A stretch of 64,000 nucleotides of DNA from Janthinobacterium sp. ROICE36 (GCF_002869965.1 NZ_PEBS01000002.1:62001-126000); one strand, 5' to 3'; positions 38,966-47,522 are shown, counted from the first letter of the stretch. The notes: generated from the letters alone by a model not told the origin. Made by a program: numbers and translations.

Positions 38966-38996
38966 CCGGGGTCGGACCTTGAAGGTCCGACCCCGG
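38966..38996. repeat. Dispersed palindromic element, GGGGTCGGAC type, copy B
   Basis: CCGGGGTCGGACCTT and AAGGTCCGACCCCGG form a perfect 15-base inverted repeat around a single G. It could terminate the DUF1993 transcript (no T tract) but its sequence is shared with 19249-19288, so it is better seen as a REP-like intergenic repeat. Confidence 0.8.
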
Positions 38997-39013
38997 CAGT
39001 TGCATTGGGTTAC

Positions 39014-39208
39014 TTAAGTATTCCGGCGCGGATACCCTTGAGAAAGAATCCGCACCCATACCACTTCCTTCTCTTCATCCGTCATCGACACCCAGTGGGC
39101 CACTTCCACCACCGTGCGGCCGCAGCCGCGGCAGATTTCATCGAACGTCGTCGAGCAGACGGCCACGCAGGGCGTGTCTGGACGCGGCGGCAGTTCCTGT
39201 TCCGCCAT
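39014..39208 (-). CDS. DUF1289 family protein
   Basis: 64 residues. The Cys-rich motif CVAVCSTTFDEICRGCGRT is the DUF1289 signature and may bind metal. The stop of the upstream DUF1415 gene overlaps its start as ATGA, so translation is coupled. Function unknown; this pair is common in betaproteobacteria. Confidence 0.92.
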   Translation of the reverse strand: MAEQELPPRPDTPCVAVCSTTFDEICRGCGRTVVEVAHWVSMTDEEKEVVWVRILSQGYPRRNT

Positions 39209-39786
39209 CAGGACACCTTCGGCAAGCCGAGCTTTTCCCAGCCTTCGACACCCAGCGCTTCCAGGGTGGCGATATTCTTGTCAAAGATTTCCGACGCTTC
39301 CGGGAATGCCTCGACGGCGCGCTCTATGCTGTCTTCGCGCAGCAGGTGCAGGGTCGGGTAGGGCGAACGGTTGGTGTAATTGCTGATGTCGTCTTCGAAC
39401 GTCTCGGCAAACTGGTAGTTCGGGTGGAAACTGGCCACTTGCAGTTCGCCGGCCAGGTGCATGTCTTCCACGGCCGCGTCGGCCACATCGAGAAACTCGT
39501 TGTAGTCGAGGAAATCGTTCAAGGTGTACGGATGGATCAGCAAGGTCGTGTCGATCTGCTCGGGGTCCGTGTCGGCCAGCGTTTGCAGCTCGTCCATCAG
39601 CATCGCCAGCAAATCTTCCGGATTGCCCGATTCGCACACCACGTAGCGGATCTGCTTCTTGACGTGCACGGCCTTGGCGAACGGGCACAGGTTCAGGCCG
39701 ATCACGGCCTTTTCCAGCCAGGCAACGGTATTGGCGATGATGACGGCGTTATCGTCGTCGTGGCGCGGCGGGGTGTTCATATGCAT
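39208..39786 (-). CDS. DUF1415 family protein
   Basis: 192 residues, soluble. NTVAWLEKAVIGLNLCPFAK at the N-terminus, LIHPYTLNDFLDYNEFLDVA and VASFHPNYQFAETFEDDISN in the middle, and YPTLHLLREDSIERAVEA near the C-terminus define DUF1415. No known function. Overlaps DUF1289 by four bases. Confidence 0.92.
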   Translation of the reverse strand: MHMNTPPRHDDDNAVIIANTVAWLEKAVIGLNLCPFAKAVHVKKQIRYVVCESGNPEDLLAMLMDELQTLADTDPEQIDTTLLIHPYTLNDFLDYNEFLDVADAAVEDMHLAGELQVASFHPNYQFAETFEDDISNYTNRSPYPTLHLLREDSIERAVEAFPEASEIFDKNIATLEALGVEGWEKLGLPKVS

Positions 39787-40099
39787 GACTCTCTATTAAT
39801 AAGGCGGCCGGCAGCTGAATGGCCGGCCAAAGCCAAATTGTACGCACTCTTTGCGCAGTCTCATACTGGACGGCTGCCAAGCTTGCGCCATCGTCGTCGC
39901 CATGTATGCTATAACAGCGGCCGAATCACGCATCGGGCAAATTAAATTTGCAATAATGACAGCATTTACGAATGGAGACCCAGTCGCTTCCCACTTATTG
40001 CTACTGATTGCCGCGTATTTCCTGTCATCATGCTGACATAATTCTTGACTCCTGCATGTGGATATACGTACACTCGCAGCTTGATCATGGGTCTGTCCG
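39787..40099. other. Divergent intergenic region DUF1415/mltD
   Basis: 313 bases with AT-rich patches (TATGCTATAACA near 39905, TTGCAATAATGACAG near 39949) that probably carry the two divergent promoters. No RNA element or real frame seen. Confidence 0.45.
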
Positions 40100-41545
40100 A
40101 TGTTTCTCCGACGACAACAATGGAACACTATGCACGAAAACTCCTTTACATCTACCGTCCTGGCGGCGTTGGCCCTGGCGCTTGCGCCCGCCCTCAGCCA
40201 GGCGTACGAAGCCGGTGTTGAGAGCGATAACGCGCCAGTCGCCGCCGCCACCGCACCGGCCCTGATCCCGATGACCGCCCAGGTCACGGCGAAACTCCCC
40301 ACCCTCGACAACCGCCTGCAAAAGACCGATCGTCTGCTGAAAAACCTCAGCGACAATTCCGATCCGCTGCGCGAAGCCGACGTCTGGGGCCGCATCCGCA
40401 GCGGCTATGCGATTCCCGACATCAACAACCAGCTGGTGGCCAACCACGTCAACTGGTATGCCACCCGCCCCGACTACATCGCCCGCACGACGGCGCGCGC
40501 CTCGCGCTATATCTTCCACGTGGTGCAGGAACTGGAAAAACGCGGCATGCCGACGGAACTGGCCTTGTTGCCGTTCATCGAGTCCGCCTTCAACCCGCAA
40601 GCGTTCTCCAGCGCCAATGCGGCCGGCATGTGGCAATTCGTGCCAGCCACGGGGCGTGATTTCAACCTCAAGCAAAATATGTTCAAGGACGAGCGCCGCG
40701 GCGTGCTGGCCTCGACCGACGCGGCCCTGACGTATCTGCAGCGCCTGTATGACATGTTTGGCGACTGGCAACTGGCATTGGCCGCCTATAACTGGGGCGA
40801 AGGCTCGGTGCAGCGCGCCATCAAGAAAAACCAGGCGCTGGGCAAGCCCACCGATTTCGAAAGCCTGGCCGACCTGATGCCGGCCGAAACGCGCAATTAC
40901 GTGCCCAAGCTGCAAGCGGTGAAAAACATCATCGCCAATCCGGCCCAGTTCGGCCTGACCCTGCCCGTGGTCGACAACCAGCCCTATTTCACGGCCATCG
41001 ACAAGACCAGCGACATCGACATCACCGTCGCCGCCCAGCTGGCCGAACTGTCGATGGATGAATTCAAGGCCTTGAATCCGCAATTTAACCGCCCCGTCAT
41101 CATCGGCGGCGAAAAGACCAAGATTTTGTTGCCGCAGGAAAACGCCGCCAAGTTCACCACCAATCTGGCGCAATGGGGCCATGCCTTGTCGAGCTGGACC
41201 ACGCACAAGATCACCAATGCGCGCGAACGCATCGAAACCCTGGCGTCGAAATTCGGCACCACGGCCGACGTGCTGCGTCAGGCCAACAACATTCCCCAAC
41301 GCACCAGCCTGCGCGCCGGCTCCACCATCCTCGTGCCGAAAACCTCGGCCACGATGAACAAGGATATCACCCAAGAAATTGCCGATAGCGCCACCATGCT
41401 GCTGGAAGCGGACCGTCCGGAACGGGCCGCCAAAGCACTGCGCCGCGTCGCCAAGGGCGGCAAGGTGCAAACTGCGCCAATTTCTCTGGTGAAACCGCGC
41501 ATCCAGCGCGGCGGCGGCAATAGCCGGGCAAAAGCGCGTCACTGA
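40100..41545 (+). CDS. mltD: Membrane-bound lytic murein transglycosylase D
   Basis: Cleaves peptidoglycan to 1,6-anhydromuropeptides. 481 residues from 40100, or 471 from a second ATG at 40130; both keep the signal peptide ending ALSQA. The SLT domain has the catalytic Glu in LPFIESAFNPQAFSSANAAG and MWQFVPATGRDF, with AAYNWGEGSV at its end. One LysM-like module follows near residue 400 (TLASKFGTTADVLRQANN, LRAGSTILVP). There is no lipobox, unlike E. coli MltD, so it is probably periplasmic rather than a lipoprotein. Confidence 0.93.
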   Translation: MFLRRQQWNTMHENSFTSTVLAALALALAPALSQAYEAGVESDNAPVAAATAPALIPMTAQVTAKLPTLDNRLQKTDRLLKNLSDNSDPLREADVWGRIRSGYAIPDINNQLVANHVNWYATRPDYIARTTARASRYIFHVVQELEKRGMPTELALLPFIESAFNPQAFSSANAAGMWQFVPATGRDFNLKQNMFKDERRGVLASTDAALTYLQRLYDMFGDWQLALAAYNWGEGSVQRAIKKNQALGKPTDFESLADLMPAETRNYVPKLQAVKNIIANPAQFGLTLPVVDNQPYFTAIDKTSDIDITVAAQLAELSMDEFKALNPQFNRPVIIGGEKTKILLPQENAAKFTTNLAQWGHALSSWTTHKITNARERIETLASKFGTTADVLRQANNIPQRTSLRAGSTILVPKTSATMNKDITQEIADSATMLLEADRPERAAKALRRVAKGGKVQTAPISLVKPRIQRGGGNSRAKARH

Positions 41546-41647
41546 TCGCCTGGTCCTTCTGAGACACACCACCGGCCGCCACAGCTTTGCTGTCGCGGCC
41601 GCTTGTACATACGCCCACCCCGTCCACCCACCCAGACAGGAGTCGTC

Positions 41648-42436
41648 ATGGCTTTCTTGCAAGGCAAAAAAATCCTCATCACGGGCCTGCTGTCCAACCG
41701 CTCCATCGCCTATGGCATCGCCAAGGCTTGCCACCGCGAAGGCGCCACCCTCGCCTTCACCTATGTAGGCGAGCGCTTCAAGGAGCGCATCACGGAGTTT
41801 GCCGCCGAATTCGGCAGCGAACTGGTGTTTGACTGCGACGTTTCCAGCGATGAACAGATCAGCGCCATCTTCAGCGACCTGGCGCGCCACTGGGAACACC
41901 TCGACGGCCTCGTGCACGCCATCGGTTTCGCGCCGCGCGAAGCGATCGCCGGCGACTTCCTCGACGGCCTGTCGCGCGACAGCTTCCACATCGCGCACGA
42001 CATTTCCGCCTACAGCTTCCCTGCCATGGCCAAGGCGGCCCTGCCCCTGCTGCATCCGGGTGCCTCGGTCCTGACCCTGAGCTACCTGGGCGCCGTGCGC
42101 GCCGTGCCCTACTACAACACCATGGGCCTGGCCAAGGCGTCGCTGGAAGCGTCCGTGCGCTACCTGGCCGAATCGCTGGGTCCGCGCGGCATCCGCGCCA
42201 ACGGCATCTCGGCCGGCCCCATCAAGACCCTGGCCGCCTCCGGCATCAAGGATTTCAGCAAGCTCCTGGGCTTTGTGGCCGAGCACGCCCCGCTGCGGCG
42301 CAACGTTACCATTGAAGAAGTGGGCAACACGGCCGCCTTTTTGCTGTCCGACCTGGCCTCGGGTATCACGGGCGAGATTAGCTACGTCGATGGCGGCTTT
42401 TCGCAAGTGATGGCCGTTAATCCCGAAGTCGAGTGA
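41648..42436 (+). CDS. fabI: Enoyl-[acyl-carrier-protein] reductase (NADH)
   Basis: Final reduction of each fatty-acid elongation cycle and the triclosan target. 262 residues from the ATG at 41648 with GGAG eight bases upstream. Signature parts: [54 protein letters not shown] with the Tyr and the Lys of [14 protein letters not shown]. Separate from the fab operon, as in E. coli. Confidence 0.97.
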   Translation: MAFLQGKKILITGLLSNRSIAYGIAKACHREGATLAFTYVGERFKERITEFAAEFGSELVFDCDVSSDEQISAIFSDLARHWEHLDGLVHAIGFAPREAIAGDFLDGLSRDSFHIAHDISAYSFPAMAKAALPLLHPGASVLTLSYLGAVRAVPYYNTMGLAKASLEASVRYLAESLGPRGIRANGISAGPIKTLAASGIKDFSKLLGFVAEHAPLRRNVTIEEVGNTAAFLLSDLASGITGEISYVDGGFSQVMAVNPEVE

Positions 42437-42440
42437 CAGG

Positions 42441-42569
42441 AATGTGGCGCAAGTGCGGGGCCTGTCCCGGCACACCCTGCATCAACGGATGAAGCAATAC
42501 TGGCACAGGCGCCCCCGTTGCCCGACGACATCGCCACCATGCTTGCCGGACTGGCGGAAAGCTACGTAA
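42441..42569 (+). pseudogene. Remnant of a Fis-type helix-turn-helix (sigma-54 activator C-terminus)
   Basis: Immediately after fabI one frame reads NVAQVRGLSRHTLHQRMKQY then WHRRP and continues to a stop at 42567. The piece resembles the C-terminal Fis-type HTH of NtrC/AcoR-class regulators (pattern N-V-A-x-A-A-x-x-L-x-x-S-R-x-T-L-Y-x-R-M-K), with about two to four residues missing in helix 1 and no upstream AAA domain. There is no start or ribosome binding site of its own. It looks like a gene fragment left by deletion. The match is short and by eye. Confidence 0.5.
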
Positions 42570-42929
42570 TCTTACTCATTCCACATAGGAAACATGTTCA
42601 AAACGTGGTAGGACTGGCGTTTCTTCCCATTTAGGCCGTGCAAAACGACGGCAAATACGGTATAGTGTCGTTGTGCGCTGCAATATGTTCGCTTGAAGCG
42701 ATGGCAACACCGCAGTATGCAATTACAAACTTAGCAGCTTCGCAAGCCTTAGCGCATCCACAGGATGCCGCTTATAAAGCCCTCCCGCCTTGTGTGTCGC
42801 ACCTGACACCGTCCCGGCGCAAAGCTTTTGTGCCGAAATTTCTTTCTAGTTGAGTCATTTCGTTTTGGTTGGCGTTGCTATTTTGCGTTCTGCTTTTTGC
42901 AAGAACGCTGATTTTTACGAAAGAAAAGA
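42570..42929 (+). promoter_or_regulatory. Long leader region of the DEAD-box helicase gene
   Basis: A TATAGT hexamer at 42661-42666, with TGCAAA 16 bases before it, is a plausible promoter. Transcription from it would give a leader of about 260 bases before the helicase ATG. The leader is CT- and T-rich near its end and has no coding frame with support (42638-42853 is open but without motifs). Long leaders are usual on cold-inducible RNA helicase genes. No terminator is seen in it. Confidence 0.4.
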
Positions 42930-44336
42930 ATGACATTTGAATCCTTAGGCCTGCATCCGTCCATCATCGCCGCTCTGACCGAATCGGGCTACACCGCGCC
43001 AACCGCGGTACAGTTGCAAGCGATTCCAGCCGCGATCGAAGGCCGTGACCTGCTGGTCTCGTCGCAGACCGGTTCGGGCAAGACCGCAGCTTTCATGCTG
43101 CCGTCGCTGCACAAACTGGCCATCGCCGAACAAAGCGCCGCCGGCAAGACGCCAAACCAGGAAATGCAAGCATCGCGCGCCCGTGGCGAGCGTCCACGTT
43201 TCAAGGCTGCCCAGCCAAAAATGCTGGTGCTGACGCCAACGCGCGAACTGGCACTGCAAGTCACCACCAATACCGACAAGTACAGCACCGGCATCCGCCG
43301 CATCAAGGCTGTGTCGATTCTGGGTGGCATGCCTTACCCTAAACAGATGCAATTGTTGGCCAAGAATCCTGAAATCCTGGTCGCCACCCCAGGCCGCCTG
43401 ATCGACCACATGGACTCGGGCAAGATCGACTTCTCGCAACTGGAAATCCTGGTGCTGGACGAAGCCGACCGCATGCTGGACATGGGTTTCATCGACGACA
43501 TCGAAAAAATCGTGGCCGCGACGCCAGAAGGCCGTCAAACCATGTTGTTCTCGGCAACGCTGGACGGCGTGGTCGGCAACATGGCCCGCCGCATCACGAA
43601 AAACCCGCTGGTCATCCAGATCGCCGGTTCGTCGAACAAGCATGAAAACATCACCCAGCGCGTCCACTTCGTCGACGATCTGTCGCACAAGAATCGCCTG
43701 CTGGACCACCTGCTGCGCGACGAAACGCTGGACCAGGCTGTTGTGTTTACCGCCACCAAGCGTGACGCCGACACCATCGCCGACCGCCTGAACATCGCCG
43801 GCTTCTCGGCTGCCGCCTTGCACGGCGACATGCATCAGGGCGCGCGTAACCGCACCCTGGACGGCATGCGCCGCGGCCAGGTCAAAGTGCTGGTCGCCAC
43901 CGACGTTGCCGCCCGCGGTATCGACGTGCCAACGATCACCCACGTGTTCAACTACGATCTGCCGAAGTTCCCGGAAGACTACGTCCACCGCATCGGCCGT
44001 ACCGGCCGCGCTGGCCGCAATGGCCTGGCCATCTCGCTGGTGAACCACGCTGAAGGCATGAATGTCAAACGCATCGAACGCTTCACCAAGCAATTGATCC
44101 CGGTCAATGTCATCGAAGGTTTCGAGCCTAAGAAAACGGCGTCGGCACCGCGTTCGAGCGCCCGTCCAGGCGGCTGGAAACCAGGCGACAACCGTGGCGG
44201 CGCGAAGCCAGCGCAACGCACGTTCAGCAAGCCAGGCGCACCACGCAAAGACGGCGCACCTAGCACGGGCGGCGGCTACAAGGGTTCCAACCCGCGCAGC
44301 ACCGACGGCGCACGCCGCAGCTACGGCGACCGTTAA
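42930..44336 (+). CDS. rhlE: DEAD-box ATP-dependent RNA helicase (RhlE type)
   Basis: 468 residues. Q motif FESLGLHPSIIAALTESGYT, motif I SQTGSGKTAAF, Ia PTRELALQV, II VLDEADRMLDMGF, III FSATLDG, V VATDVAARGIDVP, VI YVHRIGRTGRAGR. A basic, Gly/Ser/Arg-rich tail (about 390-468) follows the helicase core. An insertion of about 30 residues lies between motif I and Ia (SAAGKTPNQEMQASRARGER). Typical role in ribosome biogenesis and RNA turnover, often cold-induced. Strong terminator follows. Confidence 0.95.
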   Translation: MTFESLGLHPSIIAALTESGYTAPTAVQLQAIPAAIEGRDLLVSSQTGSGKTAAFMLPSLHKLAIAEQSAAGKTPNQEMQASRARGERPRFKAAQPKMLVLTPTRELALQVTTNTDKYSTGIRRIKAVSILGGMPYPKQMQLLAKNPEILVATPGRLIDHMDSGKIDFSQLEILVLDEADRMLDMGFIDDIEKIVAATPEGRQTMLFSATLDGVVGNMARRITKNPLVIQIAGSSNKHENITQRVHFVDDLSHKNRLLDHLLRDETLDQAVVFTATKRDADTIADRLNIAGFSAAALHGDMHQGARNRTLDGMRRGQVKVLVATDVAARGIDVPTITHVFNYDLPKFPEDYVHRIGRTGRAGRNGLAISLVNHAEGMNVKRIERFTKQLIPVNVIEGFEPKKTASAPRSSARPGGWKPGDNRGGAKPAQRTFSKPGAPRKDGAPSTGGGYKGSNPRSTDGARRSYGDR

Positions 44337-44358
44337 TCACGGCGCAGGCGGTAGGCAA

Positions 44359-44397
44359 TAAAAACGGCGACCAGATCACTCTGGTGGCCGTTTTTTT
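44359..44397 (+). terminator. Rho-independent terminator after the helicase gene
   Basis: AAAAACGGC-G-ACCAGA, loop TCAC, TCTGGT-G-GCCGTTTTTTT. Two arms of 6 and 9 pairs around one G/G mismatch, then a T tract. The mirror A run means it could also serve the minus-strand thioesterase gene. Confidence 0.9.
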
Positions 44398-44410
44398 ATG
44401 CCCGGTGCAG

Positions 44411-44893
44411 TTACTTCTTCGACACCTTCTGGCGCGACAGCTTGCGCAGCTTGGCTTGTTCGAAACGCACTTTCTGCTCCGGCGTTTCCAGCACCAGCGG
44501 CGGCACGGCCACCGGCTTGCGGTTGGCATCCACGGCCACCATCGTGAAATAGCAGCTGTTGGCGTGGCGCACCAGGCGCTGCTGAATGTTTTCCGTCACC
44601 ACGCGGATGCCCACTTCCATCGAGGTCGTGCCCGTGTAATTGATCGAGGCGAGGAATGTCACCAGCTCACCCACGTGTATCGGCTGCAAGAACATCACCT
44701 GGTCCACGGACAGGGTCACCACATAGCTGCCCGAATAGCGGCTGGCGCAGGCGTAGGCGACGCTATCGAGATATTTCAGGATGGTGCCACCGTGCACGTT
44801 GCCGGAAAAGTTGGCCATATCAGGCGTCATCAAGACCGTCATCGTCAGTTCGTGGGCCGACCAGTTCATCGCGCTGTCCAAAGTGTTCTCCAA
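44411..44893 (-). CDS. Acyl-CoA thioesterase, YciA/ACOT hotdog family
   Basis: Hydrolyses acyl-CoA thioesters in the cytoplasm. 160 residues, a single hotdog domain: MTVLMTPDMANFSGNVHGGT then ILKYLDSVAYACASRYSG carries the conserved Asn, His-Gly-Gly and Asp, and QPIHVGELVTFLASINYTGT follows. A basic C-terminal tail (KLRKLSRQKVSKK) extends beyond the domain. Chain-length preference is not predictable. Confidence 0.92.
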   Translation of the reverse strand: MENTLDSAMNWSAHELTMTVLMTPDMANFSGNVHGGTILKYLDSVAYACASRYSGSYVVTLSVDQVMFLQPIHVGELVTFLASINYTGTTSMEVGIRVVTENIQQRLVRHANSCYFTMVAVDANRKPVAVPPLVLETPEQKVRFEQAKLRKLSRQKVSKK

Positions 44894-44952
44894 AGGGGAA
44901 ATAAGAAAAAGAGTGGGGATGTGAAAACCGGCCCCAGGGGCCGGTGTAGACC

Positions 44953-45321
44953 TTACAGGCCCAGAGTGTCGATGTCGGCCAGCGAGTCGCGGCCCTTGTC
45001 GGAAATGTCGTGCCCCTCGCCTTCGGCGCGCGCCACGATGTGGGCTTTCTTGCCCAGGAAATAGGCCACCTCCGTGTCCAGCTTGGTCAGCGGATCGGCG
45101 GCGACGGCGCGCAAACCCGTGATGCAGCGGCGCAGGAACAGCAATTGTTGTGCTTTCTCGGTGATGGACAGGCGGCCATCACGGGCGTAGCTGAGCAGCT
45201 TCAGGCCGGACAGGCGCTTGGCATTGCGGGCAACGCAAGCACTGGGACGCTCGGTCTTGATACCGCGCGCCACTTGCTCCAGCGCGTCATATTCATCGGT
45301 TGTTAATTTCTCGTTCTTCAT
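44953..45321 (-). CDS. Hypothetical protein, 122 aa
   Basis: Not recognised. The start at 45321 (MKNEKLTTDEYDALEQVARG) has GGAAAAG upstream; the frame to 45417 is poorly supported. The N-terminal 75 residues read like a small winged-helix or regulatory-type domain (ACVARNAKRLSGLKLLSYAR, DGRLSITEKAQQLLFLRRCI). The C-terminal part is charged and acidic. No signal peptide or membrane span. It lies between the thioesterase and a 45-aa membrane protein, all on the minus strand. Confidence 0.7.
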   Translation of the reverse strand: MKNEKLTTDEYDALEQVARGIKTERPSACVARNAKRLSGLKLLSYARDGRLSITEKAQQLLFLRRCITGLRAVAADPLTKLDTEVAYFLGKKAHIVARAEGEGHDISDKGRDSLADIDTLGL

Positions 45322-45450
45322 TACTTTTCCATAAAAGGCCAGGTGTTCGGCCCCCATGGTACGCGCCCCGCTGCGCATCGGCAACAGGCAACGTGATTGA
45401 GTCGCCGCCCGCCCCACGGACGGCGTGCTGAGAATGCACGTGGAGCGCGC

Positions 45451-45588
45451 TTATTTGTAGGTGCGCAGCAGCAGCCACGCCAGGCCGCAACCGGCCACGG
45501 CGCCCGCCAGGGCCAGCGCTGCGAGGTTTTTACTGGTGATCACAGGGCGCCGGCCCAGGTAGATTTTGTTATGCAAGGAATTGCCCAT
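45451..45588 (-). CDS. Small single-span membrane protein, 45 aa
   Basis: Short gene read directly from the sequence: starts MGNSLHNKIYLGRRPVITSK, then a hydrophobic segment (about residues 21-41, NLAALALAGAVAGCGLAWLL) and ends LRTYK. The ATG at 45588 has an AGGAGA ribosome binding site six bases upstream, and a perfect TATAAT lies about 36 bases before it. The basic N-terminus suggests it stays cytoplasmic with the C-terminus out. Function unknown. Confidence 0.72.
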   Translation of the reverse strand: MGNSLHNKIYLGRRPVITSKNLAALALAGAVAGCGLAWLLLRTYK

Positions 45589-45623
45589 GATGGTCTCCTG
45601 TACAAGAATTTTTATGATGTCTT

Positions 45624-45629
45624 ATTATA
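45624..45629 (-). promoter_or_regulatory. -10 box for the 45-aa protein
   Basis: TATAAT on the minus strand, consensus, 35 bases upstream of the small gene's start codon. The -35 region is poor. The rest of the 273-base stretch up to 45861 has no supported feature. Confidence 0.45.
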
Positions 45630-45861
45630 AGAACAGAATCGTGACGGCCGCATGACACACAGCAGTTAGCGCTTGATTTGTATCCACTCGGCAACGTTTA
45701 TTGGCATTTTTGTTGTTTAAATGGCGTGGCGCTGGCGGCCATCGCGCAGTCCATTTCCGATTGGAAATAAACATGGCGCGCGCCTCCCCTCCCCGCCATG
45801 ACGGGAGCGTCCTGCGCCATGGCCGTGGGCCGCGAACGACTCGCCACGCACCGCGACCCGG

Positions 45862-46035
45862 TCAATGCATTTTCACGGGCGGTGGTGGCGGCGTCGGCTC
45901 CTCGACCGGCACGGGGTCGATATGGGGCGGCTGTTCTGGCGGCGGCGTGAGGGGATCGCCTTCTGGTGGTGGCGGCATATCAGGTTCGGGCGTGCTGTGC
46001 GCACGCAGCGGGGCATGACGGGATTGTGCTTGCAT
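45862..46035 (-). CDS. Small proline-rich protein, 57 aa
   Basis: The ATG at 46035 follows AAAGGAGGTCACC, a near-perfect Shine-Dalgarno sequence, which is the main reason to accept it. The protein starts MQAQSRHAPLRAHSTPEPDM and continues with runs of prolines (PPPPEGDP, TPPPEQPP, TPPPPPVKMH). It has no membrane span or signal peptide and is intrinsically disordered. Similar Pro-rich tiny proteins occur in related genomes without known function. The opposite strand gives a glycine-rich shadow. Confidence 0.68.
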   Translation of the reverse strand: MQAQSRHAPLRAHSTPEPDMPPPPEGDPLTPPPEQPPHIDPVPVEEPTPPPPPVKMH

Positions 46036-46172
46036 GGTGACCTCCTTTACCCCACTGTAGCCGATACGGCCAAATCCTGGCGCCCGCAAGTGGCAAACAA
46101 CTGCGGGAACTAAATGGCGTGACGCCACTCCAACCTGGCAGGTACCTCCTCATGCGAGTGCAAGCGATCCCC

Positions 46173-47408
46173 ATGGCGCGCAAGAAAATACTCTTTATGG
46201 CCGAGGCAGTGACCCTGGCCCATGTCGGCCGCCCCCTGAGCCTGGCCCAAGGCTTGGACGAGGAAGAATATGAGGTGCATTTTGCCTGCGCCGATGGCTA
46301 TGACTTTTGTTTCAAGCAAGCCCCCTTCCGGCGCTGGCGCATCGATAGTATTTCATCGCTGCAATTCCTGCACGCGCTGGCCCACGGCAAGCCCGTCTAC
46401 ACGGAAAGCACCCTGCACGCGTATGTGGAAGACGACTTGCGCCTGCTTAATGCCGTCCAGCCCGATCTGGTGATCGGCGACTTTCGCCTGTCGCTGTCGG
46501 TCAGCGCGCGCCTGCAGCACATTCCCTACATCACCATCAGCAATGCCTACTGGAGTCCCTACGTGCGCCAGCACTACACGGTACCCAGCCTGCCCCTGAC
46601 AGGCATGCTGCCCATCTGGCTGGCCCACCCCCTGTTCCGCTTGATCCGCCCGCTGGCCTTCGCCTCGCATGCCGTGCCCCTGAACCGCGTGCGCCGCCGC
46701 CATGGCCTGCCATCGCTGGGCAGCGACCTGCGGCGCATCTATACGGATGCCGACCGCACCCTATACGCGGATATTCCGCAACTGTTCCCGCCGCAGGCCA
46801 TGCCACCCACGCACGACTACCTGGGCGCCATCATCTGGGCGCCGCCGCTCGACTTACCGGACTGGTGGCAGCGTCCGGAACTGAGCACCGGACGGCCCAT
46901 CATCTATGTCACCTTGGGTAGCTCCGGCCAGGGGCAATTGCTGCCGCGCGTGCTGCGCGCGCTGGCGCCCCTGCCCGTCATCGTGCTGGCGGCCACCGCC
47001 GGCACGATCCGCATCGATACCGTGCCGCCGAATGCCTTTGTCGCGCCATTCTTGCCCGGCGATGCCGCCGCGCGGCGCGCCAGCCTGGTGATCTGCAATG
47101 GCGGCAGCCCCACCAGCCAGCAGGCGCTGACGGCGGGCGTGCCCGTCATCGGCATTGCCAGCAACCTCGACCAATTCCTGAACATGCATGCCATCGTTGG
47201 CGCTGGCGCCGGACTCCTGCTGCGCGCCGACCGCTTCCGGGAAACCGCCTTGCGCCATGCGGCCACGCGCTTGCTGGACGATAGCCGGGCAAGGCTGGCC
47301 GCGCGGCAGCTGGCCGCCGCATTCCAGGCCTATGTGCCGGAAAAACGCTTGCAGGCAGGCATGCAGACCCTGTTCTCGCCATCTCCCCACGGCGACAGCC
47401 AGCCTTGA
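46173..47408 (+). CDS. GT1-type glycosyltransferase (UGT/MGT-like)
   Basis: Transfers a sugar from an activated donor to a lipid or secondary-metabolite acceptor. 411 residues from the ATG at 46173 (MARKKILFMAEAVTLAHVGR); in-frame starts at 46152 (ATG) and 46119 (GTG) are alternatives. GT-B fold: the N-half has LVIGDFRLSLSVSARLQHIP, and the C-half has IIYVTLGSSGQGQLLPRVLR and the donor-binding motif LVICNGGSPTSQQALTAGVP VI-type loop (HGG replaced by NGG). The NGG change at the donor His is notable. Acceptor unknown; neighbours are a Pro-rich peptide and PEP-CTERM genes. Confidence 0.87.
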   Translation: MARKKILFMAEAVTLAHVGRPLSLAQGLDEEEYEVHFACADGYDFCFKQAPFRRWRIDSISSLQFLHALAHGKPVYTESTLHAYVEDDLRLLNAVQPDLVIGDFRLSLSVSARLQHIPYITISNAYWSPYVRQHYTVPSLPLTGMLPIWLAHPLFRLIRPLAFASHAVPLNRVRRRHGLPSLGSDLRRIYTDADRTLYADIPQLFPPQAMPPTHDYLGAIIWAPPLDLPDWWQRPELSTGRPIIYVTLGSSGQGQLLPRVLRALAPLPVIVLAATAGTIRIDTVPPNAFVAPFLPGDAAARRASLVICNGGSPTSQQALTAGVPVIGIASNLDQFLNMHAIVGAGAGLLLRADRFRETALRHAATRLLDDSRARLAARQLAAAFQAYVPEKRLQAGMQTLFSPSPHGDSQP

Positions 47409-47506
47409 AGCCACGGCGTCGGTTTTTCTTACAGCGTGCCTGACGGCAGCTGCCAGGAGTCAACAAAATCCATCCAAGTTATTGATTCATAAAGGGATGC
47501 CAGCGT

Positions 47507-47522
47507 TGGCATGGAAGTCGCT
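47507..47522 (+). promoter_or_regulatory. Candidate sigma-54 promoter of the PEP-CTERM gene
   Basis: TGGCATG-GAAG-TCGCT matches the -24/-12 consensus TGGCACG-N4-TTGCW with two mismatches, and keeps the invariant GG-N10-GC spacing. It is 77 bases before the start codon. A perfect palindrome GGCAGCTGCC at 47445-47454, about 60 bases upstream, could be an activator site. Confidence 0.55.

Noticed and set aside
42638..42853. 71-codon frame in the helicase leader
   Set aside because: No ribosome binding site or motif; better explained as untranslated leader.
45701..46018. Glycine-rich plus-strand frame of 105 codons
   Set aside because: It is the antisense of the proline-rich small gene, which has the strong Shine-Dalgarno sequence.
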